This document shows positions 1 through 3,848 of a stretch of 6,066 nt of DNA, in pieces. This stretch comes from Nanobdellota archaeon (GTDB lineage Archaea > Nanobdellota > Nanobdellia > Pacearchaeales > GW2011-AR1): positions 1 to 6,066 of the forward strand of contig JAHIEP010000140.1 in assembly GCA_018901375.1 (NCBI GenBank), in the 5' to 3' direction. Each line of letters starts with the position of its first letter. Positions within the stretch are counted from its first letter, which is position 1. The position numbers and the translations under genes were made by a program. The notes under the pieces were generated by a model that ran no database searches, was not told where the DNA came from, and worked only from the letters and a program-made list of their open reading frames with translations.

Positions 1-31
1 TAATAGCTAACAGCTAGCGCCTAATAGCTAG
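1..31. repeat. TAGCTA-type short repeats with small hairpins
   Basis: On the minus strand the motif TAGCTATTAG / TAGCTGTTAG recurs at short spacing. On the plus strand TAGCT-AAC-AGCTA (4-16) is a 5-bp stem with a 3-nt loop, and CTAGC (14-18) can pair with GCTAG (27-31). In transcription order the tract follows the hairpins at 39-69, which matches the hairpin-then-repeat order seen elsewhere in the window. It is cut by the window edge, so its full length is unknown. Confidence 0.55.
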
Positions 32-38
32 TCGGGCT

Positions 39-69
39 CTCTTTGCAGAGATAGATGGATATAATCCAT
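39..69. repeat. Two adjacent hairpins downstream of the 100-aa gene
   Basis: CTCT-TTGC-AGAG (39-50) and ATGGAT-ATA-ATCCAT (55-69) are perfect inverted repeats with 4- and 3-nt loops, separated by ATAG. They lie 29 nt or more past the stop codon of the 100-aa gene. In the transcript the first would carry a GCAA (GNRA-type) loop. A role as a 3'-end or termination structure is possible, but no strong T-tract follows. Confidence 0.6.
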
Positions 70-97
70 TAACCTAACAACTCTGAGAAATTTTGGT

Positions 98-400
98 TTA
101 TAAGTCTTCTGGTTTAATTTTGGAAAGAAGGTCGCTCTTTTGTCTTTCTAAATCATTAACCAACGCCCTCAATAAAAATCTTTCAACATCTTCTTCACGA
201 GGCCCCGAAAGTAAAAGTTGACCCATAACATATTTCATACAACTCGGACTACCCCTTCCAATCTCATCCAATGTTCCACGAGGAAGCGCTATTAAATCTT
301 TTCCAATCAATGCATCATATGCTCCAGAAGAATCACTTAGATACACACTTCCAATATCTTCAGAATGCACCATTCTTCCCAATTCATAACCATGTCCCAT
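98..400 (-). CDS. Hypothetical protein, 100 aa, unknown family
   Basis: I do not recognise this protein. The start ATG at 400 is chosen because a perfect TATA box (TTTATATA, 422-429) lies at -29 to -22 from it; the open frame continues upstream only because it reads through the promoter. A second ATG at codon 10 is possible but fits the promoter less well. The protein has no signal peptide or membrane segment. The first half is glycine- and serine-containing (MGHGYELGRM, DSSGAYDALIGKD). The second half is charged and probably helical (GPREEDVERFLLRALVNDLE, then KIKPEDL at the end). It contains one Cys and no metal-binding cluster. Its promoter shares an upstream GAG element with the PRPP synthetase and 113-aa genes, so these may be co-regulated. 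It is read as a gene because of the promoter match and the normal composition. Confidence 0.75.
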   Translation of the reverse strand: MGHGYELGRMVHSEDIGSVYLSDSSGAYDALIGKDLIALPRGTLDEIGRGSPSCMKYVMGQLLLSGPREEDVERFLLRALVNDLERQKSDLLSKIKPEDL

Positions 401-421
401 CCCAACCCCACTAAAACAGCC

Positions 422-429
422 TATATAAA
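422..429 (-). promoter_or_regulatory. TATA box of the 100-aa gene
   Basis: TTTATATA followed by GG, at -29 to -22 from the ATG at 400, a perfect archaeal box A. A GAG triplet sits at -42 to -40, as in the promoters at 2551 and 2945. The spacing predicts transcription starting on the start codon (leaderless mRNA). Confidence 0.85.
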
Positions 430-456
430 AATTTATACACTCAAGCAACCAAGTCT

Positions 457-494
457 TCTAACCCCTAACCCCTAATCTCTAACCCCTAACCCCT
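457..494. repeat. Telomere-like TTAGGGG tandem repeat
   Basis: On the minus strand GGGGTTA units recur as two pairs separated by GAGATTA, giving four GGGG tracts. The array begins at the stop codon of the CRM-domain gene, right after its hairpin, and ends about 25 nt before the TATA box of the next gene. The four G-tracts could form a G-quadruplex in the transcript or the displaced minus strand, with one longer loop. It resembles eukaryotic telomere sequence by composition only; nothing suggests a chromosome end. Confidence 0.75.
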
Positions 495-743
495 CGAGAC
501 CCGTTGGTCTCGCCTATACTTAATCAAAGTCAAAACATAACCAACCAACTTAAACCCATACCTCTCCCCAAGCCGAGCAACCAAATCCTCACCAATCTTC
601 TCAGCGTCCTTCTTATCTCGACAAGCCGACTTTAAAATCGAAACCTTCAAAACCTTTTCGCCCTCAAAAATAGATTTAACCTGCTCAACAAACGCCTCAC
701 TAAGCCCACTCTTCCCAATCTGTAATTTCTTAATAGGTTTCAT
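486..743 (-). CDS. CRM-domain (YhbY-like) RNA-binding protein, 85 aa
   Basis: This is a small single-domain protein of the CRM/YhbY family, which binds rRNA and is linked to ribosomal subunit maturation in bacteria, archaea and plastids. The family pattern is clear: an N-terminal helix with the IGKSGLSE loop (residues 9-16; the GKxG loop is the signature), then FVEQVKSIF, the strand LKVSILKS, the helix KKDAEKIGEDLVARLG, and the closing strands GYVLTLIKYRR. Family members usually end near this point; the last seven residues (DQRVSRG) are encoded by a hairpin that runs up to the stop. The start at 743 (MKPIKK) is chosen over the in-frame ATG at 767 because that upstream ATG lies inside the TATA box (765-772). 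The family call is confident; the exact RNA target is unknown. Confidence 0.9.
   Translation of the reverse strand: MKPIKKLQIGKSGLSEAFVEQVKSIFEGEKVLKVSILKSACRDKKDAEKIGEDLVARLGERYGFKLVGYVLTLIKYRRDQRVSRG
495..512. repeat. Hairpin over the 3' end of the CRM gene
   Basis: CGAGACC-CGTT-GGTCTCG is a 7-bp perfect stem with a 4-nt loop. It covers codons 78-84 (CGA GAC CAA CGG GTC TCG on the minus strand), just before the TAG stop, and is followed directly by the TTAGGGG repeat. The stem sequence matches no other hairpin in the window. Confidence 0.75.
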
Positions 744-764
744 ATTTTCAAAAACAATCCAAGA

Positions 765-772
765 CATATAAA
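765..772 (-). promoter_or_regulatory. TATA box of the CRM gene
   Basis: TTTATATG at -29 to -22 from the ATG at 743. The last three bases form an ATG in the same frame, which makes a falsely extended start likely in automatic annotation. Confidence 0.8.
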
Positions 773-789
773 CCTATCCAAAAACAAAA

Positions 790-868
790 ATCCGTGTCAT
801 TCCGCGAAATCCGTGCCAAAATTTCCCTTCCGTGTCCTCCGTGTTTCCCCTCCGTCCTCGCCCGTGTT
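790..868. repeat. ACACGGA-type degenerate repeats upstream of the CRM promoter
   Basis: The minus strand carries about eight copies of a CGGA core (ACACGGA, GCACGGA, GCGGAA) spaced about 8-20 nt apart. Together with the AT-rich stretch 869-927, this is the main content of the gene-free gap 744-935. No open frame or RNA gene is seen there. A similar CGGA-core repeat precedes the promoter at the right edge (6015-6054). Confidence 0.65.
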
Positions 869-927
869 CAATTTAATTAGCCTACAAGCTATACAATCAA
901 CAACTCACACACTGAAACACTAATCAA

Positions 928-957
928 CCTATCACCTATTTCCTATCACCTATTACC
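928..957. repeat. ATAGGTGATAGG short tandem repeat
   Basis: On the minus strand AATAGGTGATAGG occurs twice, separated by A-rich bases, immediately after the hairpin at 959-974. The repeat supplies the final codons and the TAG stop of the NFACT-R gene, so the C-terminal residues VIGDRK are probably repeat-derived and not part of the domain. Confidence 0.7.
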
Positions 958-1322
958 TCTCGCTCGAAAGCGAGAATATCCACAGCCTTAACCCTAATCC
1001 TCTCCTGCTTCTTAACCCCCCACATCCCAGCCTTCATCCTCTTCTCCTTATTCATATCACCCCGCAAAAACTTATTCACAATAACATCCCTCTTAGAATC
1101 CCGCCAGTCCTGAGAATATCTCGCACAAAAAACCGCAGCCTCGGAAATCTCACTCTTTGACGCCCCAACACCAACATTAACAAACGGACTCCCAGGCTCC
1201 GCAGTATGCAACAAAACATCCCCAGCCCCAGCCAGATAAACAAGTTCATCATTACTCTCCGCATCTCTTCCGCCAAAAATTTTTCTTCCAGACTCTAAAA
1301 TAAATTCTCGAAACTTAACCAT
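936..1322 (-). CDS. Stand-alone NFACT-R (DUF814) domain protein, 128 aa
   Basis: NFACT-R is the RNA-binding domain also found in RqcH/NEMF/Tae2, the ribosome quality-control factors that bind stalled large subunits; some archaea have it as a separate protein. Visible hallmarks are KFREFILESG at the N-terminus, FGGRDAESND (16-25; the GGRDA..N signature), the GDVLLHTAEPGSPFV segment (34-48), the helix with EAAVFCARYSQDW (61-73) and the basic KKQERIRVKAVDIL stretch (104-117). The N-terminal NFACT regions are absent. The start at 1322 (MVKF) has no TATA box. The nearest promoter lies upstream of a truncated second copy whose ATG is at 1431 in another frame, so how this copy is transcribed and translated is uncertain. 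The last residues come from a hairpin and a short repeat. Confidence 0.8.
   Translation of the reverse strand: MVKFREFILESGRKIFGGRDAESNDELVYLAGAGDVLLHTAEPGSPFVNVGVGASKSEISEAAVFCARYSQDWRDSKRDVIVNKFLRGDMNKEKRMKAGMWGVKKQERIRVKAVDILAFEREVIGDRK
959..974. repeat. Hairpin at the 3' end of the NFACT-R gene
   Basis: CTCGCT-CGAA-AGCGAG is a 6-bp stem with a 4-nt loop (UUCG when transcribed). It overlaps codons for LAFERE just before the repeat-derived end of the gene, in the same hairpin-then-repeat order as at other gene ends. Confidence 0.7.
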
Positions 1323-1431
1323 AGCCACCCCACAACAGGAAGTTGGTAAGAAACCTTGGTTTCTTACAAGCATCCCGCCCCCCAAAAACCTCCCACCCAG
1401 ATTCTAAAACAAACTTCCGAAAATTTACCAT
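1321..1431 (-). pseudogene. Truncated, diverged duplicate of the NFACT-R N-terminus
   Basis: From ATG 1431 the minus strand encodes MVNFRKFVLESGWEVFGGRDA, which closely matches the first 21 residues of the intact copy at 1322. At the DNA level I count 18 differences in 63 bases, many of them silent, so this is an old paralog or strain variant and not a fresh duplication. After GGRDA the frame enters a hairpin (1346-1367) and stops 37 codons from the ATG, overlapping the start of the intact copy in another frame. This copy, not the intact one, has the TATA box (1453-1460) at the standard distance. It may be a gene remnant that donates its promoter, or an assembly joint between two strains. Confidence 0.7.
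1346..1367. repeat. Hairpin between the two NFACT-R copies
   Basis: GTAAGAAACC-TT-GGTTTCTTAC is a perfect 10-bp inverted repeat with 2 central bases. It begins right after the GGRDA codons of the truncated copy. On the minus strand it is followed by a short G-rich stretch (TTGTGGGGTGG), then the start codon of the intact copy. Confidence 0.8.
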
Positions 1432-1452
1432 AACAATCAAACCAATCCAAAC

Positions 1453-1460
1453 TATAAAAA
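1453..1460 (-). promoter_or_regulatory. TATA box upstream of the truncated NFACT-R copy
   Basis: TTTTTATA at -29 to -22 from the ATG at 1431. No comparable box exists at that distance from the intact copy's ATG (1322), so a transcript for the intact copy would probably begin here with a leader of about 109 nt. Confidence 0.65.
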
Positions 1461-1493
1461 CATTAACCCCAGCAGCCAAGTCAAAAATATCCA

Positions 1494-1509
1494 GGCAACC
1501 AAAGTTGCC
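1494..1509. repeat. Hairpin in the PRPP synthetase / NFACT-R gap
   Basis: GGCAAC-CAAA-GTTGCC is a 6-bp stem with a 4-nt loop. It lies after the short tandem repeat that follows the PRPP synthetase stop, so that repeat is bracketed by two hairpins. Confidence 0.65.
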
Positions 1510-1519
1510 CAATTATAAA

Positions 1520-1584
1520 CCGACAACCCACAACCTACCACCGACAACCGTTAGTGAATTGTTTCAAAGAAACAATTCACTAAC
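1520..1584. repeat. 16-bp hairpin over the PRPP synthetase stop, plus GGTTGTCGGT repeats
   Basis: Arms 1550-1565 and 1569-1584 are perfect 16-bp complements around an AAA loop; the TGA stop (1564-1566) is in the hairpin centre. The 5' arm in the transcript encodes SELF, the natural-looking C-terminus of the enzyme, so the 3' arm reads like an inverted copy of the gene's own end. It is followed by G-rich units GGTTGTCGGTGGTAGG and GGTTGTCGG. If translated, this repeat would read VVGGR..VVG, the same as the insertion inside the ligase. Confidence 0.85.
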
Positions 1585-2529
1585 AGACCGCCCATGCGAA
1601 ATTCGCCCAATCGTCTCCGCAAACAAACCAACCAACGAAACCACCTCAATCCGACCACAATCCCCCTGCGGAATCGAATCACTAACAATCACCTTATCAA
1701 AACAAGACCCATCAATATTGCAAAAAGCCTCACCACTAAAAACACCATGTGTCGCACACGCCCAAATCTTCAAAGCCCCCTTCTCTCGCAAAATCCCCGC
1801 CGCCTTACAAAGCGTCCCCGCCGTATCAATCATATCGTCGACAATCAAAACATTTTTCCCAGCAACCTCCCCAATCACCGTCATATCCCCAACAACCCCA
1901 GCCTTCTCCCTTGTCTTATTAGTTATAGCAACACTACAATCAAGCCTCTTCGCATAAGACTTCGCCATCTCCGCACTCCCAACATCAGGAGCCACAACAA
2001 CTAAATTCTGCAAGAAATCAGGATAGTTCTTCAAAAGATATTTTATCAAAGTCGGGTAAGCCTTCAAATTATCAAACGGAATCCTATAAGCCCCCGTCGT
2101 AGCCGGATTGTGCAAGTCAGTCGTAATCACCCCATCAGCCTCCATTCCAATCATCCTCGCTAAAATCCCAGCACTAATCGGCGTCCTCGGTTCCGTCATT
2201 CTATCCTGTCGCGAATATTTCATATAAGGCAAAACATCATGAACACTCTCCGCCGAACTACGAACCAAAGCATCATTAACTTCCATCAAAGATATCGCCC
2301 AATCCTGCGCTCCCATCGACGAATCATGAATAAAAAAACAAATCTTCTTCCGAACATTACAAAGCACCTTCGCAAAAATCTCACCGTCGTTAAATTTCTT
2401 AATCTCAACTTCCCCAAGTAGATACTTCACACGCCTATCTGGATCAGAATTCAAGCTCTCATAAACCCTCTTCGCGAAACCCCAAGCATTACCTTTCGGA
2501 TCCGCAAGAATCAACACCTCACCATCCAT
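1564..2529 (-). CDS. prs: Ribose-phosphate pyrophosphokinase (PRPP synthetase), 321 aa
   Basis: The enzyme makes phosphoribosyl pyrophosphate from ribose 5-phosphate and ATP in the cytoplasm, supplying nucleotide, histidine, tryptophan and NAD synthesis. Family landmarks are in the expected order: FNDGE (46-50), PYMKYSRQDR (101-110; the ATP-binding flexible loop), PISA (117-120), TDLHNPATTGAY (137-148; His140 at the ribose-phosphate/Mg site), PDVGS (181-185), NKTRE (204-208; catalytic-loop Lys/Arg), VLIVDDMIDTAGT (227-239; the PRPP-binding motif) and THGVFSG (260-266). Length is normal. The DLHNPATTGAY segment differs from the usual DLHAxQIQGFF, so this is a divergent member. The start at 2529 (MDGEVLILA) is set by the TATA box at 2551-2558 and by family length. 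The stop codon lies inside a 16-bp hairpin. Confidence 0.95.
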   Translation of the reverse strand: MDGEVLILADPKGNAWGFAKRVYESLNSDPDRRVKYLLGEVEIKKFNDGEIFAKVLCNVRKKICFFIHDSSMGAQDWAISLMEVNDALVRSSAESVHDVLPYMKYSRQDRMTEPRTPISAGILARMIGMEADGVITTDLHNPATTGAYRIPFDNLKAYPTLIKYLLKNYPDFLQNLVVVAPDVGSAEMAKSYAKRLDCSVAITNKTREKAGVVGDMTVIGEVAGKNVLIVDDMIDTAGTLCKAAGILREKGALKIWACATHGVFSGEAFCNIDGSCFDKVIVSDSIPQGDCGRIEVVSLVGLFAETIGRISHGRSVSELFL

Positions 2530-2550
2530 ACCCAAAAAACAAACAAACCC

Positions 2551-2580
2551 TATATAAAATCTATTGTCCTCAAACATATA
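2551..2580 (-). promoter_or_regulatory. PRPP synthetase promoter: TATA box plus upstream element
   Basis: TTTATATA (2551-2558) lies at -29 to -22 from the ATG at 2529, and GAG lies at -42 to -40. The 31 bp starting at 2550 match the promoter at 2944-2974 with only three differences, so the two genes probably share regulation or a duplicated promoter. Confidence 0.85.
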
Positions 2581-2581
2581 A

Positions 2582-2923
2582 TTACTCAGAGTCAACAAAC
2601 ATCTCCCAATATTCTCGAGGAACTTCCATCTTTAAATCTTCTAAAACAATTTCAACATTATAACTGCCCGAACAATTAGGCCCAACCTTTTTTTCAAATT
2701 CGCTAACAGCGGTTTTCATAGCCTTTTCAAGAGAGCCCTCACTATCAACTGTCATCCAATGATCATCTTCCCAATAAGTTGTTCTAACGCTATAATGCAT
2801 ATTGTCAATACGATGCCCATTCAAAATATCTAACGAACTTCTCAGTTTACATTCCTCGCCTTCAACTTCAGAAAGACGCCCATCAATTTTTTCTCGTAAA
2901 TAATTTTTCAAACTCTTAGACAT
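2582..2923 (-). CDS. Hypothetical protein, 113 aa, unknown family
   Basis: I do not recognise this protein. The start at 2923 (MSKSLKNYLREK) is fixed by a perfect TATA box (2945-2952); the longer open frame upstream is promoter sequence. The N-terminal 30 residues look like a charged amphipathic helix. The middle is rich in aromatics and acids (MHYSVRTTYWEDDHWMTV), suggesting beta strands. A helix (SLEKAMKTAVSEFEKKV) follows, then a strand and an acidic end (YNVEIVLEDL, REYWEMFVDSE). There are two Cys, far apart, and no membrane segment; it is probably a small soluble alpha/beta protein. The stop is only 52 nt from the PRPP synthetase start, and this is the only junction without a hairpin. 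Its promoter is nearly identical to that of the PRPP synthetase, hinting at coordinated expression. Confidence 0.8.
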   Translation of the reverse strand: MSKSLKNYLREKIDGRLSEVEGEECKLRSSLDILNGHRIDNMHYSVRTTYWEDDHWMTVDSEGSLEKAMKTAVSEFEKKVGPNCSGSYNVEIVLEDLKMEVPREYWEMFVDSE

Positions 2924-2944
2924 AAAAAAACAAATTATGTAGGC

Positions 2945-2974
2945 TATATAAAATCTATTATACTCCAACATATA
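2945..2974 (-). promoter_or_regulatory. Promoter of the 113-aa gene
   Basis: TTTATATA (2945-2952) at -29 to -22 from the ATG at 2923, with GAG at -42 to -40. The upstream region, TATATGTTGGAG followed by TATAATAGAT, is almost the same as in the PRPP synthetase promoter. Confidence 0.85.
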
Positions 2975-2985
2975 CAACCAGCCAC

Positions 2986-3099
2986 CAAGTCTCCAGCGAA
3001 GCTGAGCTTTTCCACAAAGTGAGCCTCTCCGACAACATCGAGCCCTTCCACCTCAGTGAGCTCTTCGATGAATTTTAAAATTCCGTTTTAAAACTCGTC
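2986..3099. repeat. Hairpin array A: 8-nt spacers between variable palindromes
   Basis: Plus-strand order: CAGC-GAA-GCTG (2994-3004), spacer AGCTTTTC, CAC-AAA-GTG (3013-3021), spacer AGCCTCTC, CGA-CAACA-TCG (3030-3040), spacer AGCCCTTC, CAC-CTCA-GTG (3049-3058), spacer AGCTCTTC, then a long imperfect palindrome (3067-3099) covering the TBP stop codon. The four spacers are all exactly 8 nt and fit AGCYYYTC. The palindromes differ in sequence, but each keeps its pairing, so both arms change together. The array fills the gap between TBP and the 113-aa gene's promoter. I know of no named element with this layout. Confidence 0.8.
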
Positions 3100-3702
3100 C
3101 TCATCAGCCGCTTTCTTCTTCGCCAAATCTTTAATCCTCTTCAAAGCCGCCCTAACATTCTTATTCAACTGAACAATCGAATCGTCCAACTGCGCCTTAT
3201 TCTTCGTCCCCGTACAAACCAATTTCCCATTAGAGAAAAGCAAAAACGTAGCCGTCGGGTCATCCAACTTATACACCAATCCCGGAAACTGCTCCGGCTC
3301 ATATTCAGTATTCTCCAATTCCAAAGCCAACGTATTCAAATTCAAATCCAAATTAACCGCACCCGACGCAACAATATTCTGCACCGTAATCTTCGGCTTA
3401 ATCGTAACATTGACTCCAATCTTTTTCAATTTTTGAATAACCTGTTGAACAACATCTTTAACCTGAGCAACTGACTTTGTCCCAGTACAAACCAAATTCC
3501 CCGACGAGAAAACCAAAACCGCAGACTTCGGCTTAGCAACTCTCAAAACCAAACCCGGAAAAGTATCAGGATTATATTCAGTATTTGGCTGCATCCTCGC
3601 TAACTTCGTCAACGAAACATCCTTCTCAAGCGAAGTCGTCGCCACAATATTCTGGACCTTCAATGTAGTATCCTTTTTTTCAGAACTTTTCGCTACTGTC
3701 AT
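3088..3702 (-). CDS. tbp: TATA-binding protein (TBP), 204 aa
   Basis: TBP is the general transcription factor that bends archaeal promoters at the TATA box and recruits TFB and RNA polymerase. The two family repeats are clear: KVQNIVATTSL...GVNV (about 15-98) and TVQNIVASGAV...KNVRA (about 106-185). Each has FPGLV and FS.GxLVCTGTK. The four DNA-kinking phenylalanines are present (F48, F65, F139, F156). A short N-terminal extension (MTVAKSSEKKD) precedes repeat one, and a charged tail (KRIKDLAKKKAADEDEF) follows repeat two; acidic C-terminal tails are common in archaeal TBPs. The start at 3702 is set by the TATA box at 3724-3731 and by homology; the longer frame covers the promoter. The TAA stop lies in a palindrome, and the same frame stays open for about 45 codons beyond it. 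Confidence 0.97.
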   Translation of the reverse strand: MTVAKSSEKKDTTLKVQNIVATTSLEKDVSLTKLARMQPNTEYNPDTFPGLVLRVAKPKSAVLVFSSGNLVCTGTKSVAQVKDVVQQVIQKLKKIGVNVTIKPKITVQNIVASGAVNLDLNLNTLALELENTEYEPEQFPGLVYKLDDPTATFLLFSNGKLVCTGTKNKAQLDDSIVQLNKNVRAALKRIKDLAKKKAADEDEF

Positions 3703-3721
3703 ACAATACAATATTATTTTT

Positions 3722-3752
3722 CCTTTATAAAGGCTTCGAAGAAATTTATATA
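3722..3752 (-). promoter_or_regulatory. TBP promoter with a palindromic TATA box
   Basis: CCTTTATAAAGG (3722-3733) is a perfect 12-bp palindrome containing TTTATAAA at -29 to -22 from the TBP start codon. It is followed upstream by another palindrome, CTTCGAAG (3734-3741), and a second TATA-like stretch (TATATAAA on the minus strand, 3745-3752). A symmetric box and a second TBP site just upstream would suit autoregulation, but that is inference. Confidence 0.75.
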
Positions 3753-3779
3753 CCAGAAAACAATCATTCAACCAATTCA

Positions 3780-3848
3780 AGCGAAGCTCTAATTCACAAG
3801 CGAAGCATTCTAGGACGACGCTTCTTCAGCCACTTCGTCTAAAGTGGC
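3780..3848. repeat. Hairpin cluster over the 3' end of the ligase gene
   Basis: AGC-GAA-GCT (3780-3788) and GC-GAA-GC (3800-3806) are mini-hairpins built on the core GCGAAGC, flanked by AATTC. The second overlaps the approach to the ligase TAG stop (3810-3812). Inside the last codons GCCACTT (3829-3835) pairs with AAGTGGC (3842-3848). GCGAAGC is a well-known unusually stable DNA mini-hairpin. Confidence 0.6.

Noticed and set aside
457..494. A chromosome telomere
   Set aside because: It is internal, short, and flanked by genes on the same strand.
495..1584. Classic intrinsic terminators
   Set aside because: The hairpins are not followed by T-tracts on the coding strand; G-rich repeats follow instead. 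They are therefore listed as repeats.
1343..2004. Plus-strand open frames (204 and 136 aa) opposite PRPP synthetase
   Set aside because: They are antisense to a clear enzyme, proline/asparagine-rich from reverse-reading AT/C-rich DNA, and have no motif.
2986..3066. CRISPR array
   Set aside because: The constant parts are only 8 nt and the variable parts are self-complementary 9-11-mers; no CRISPR-like repeat and no cas genes in the window.
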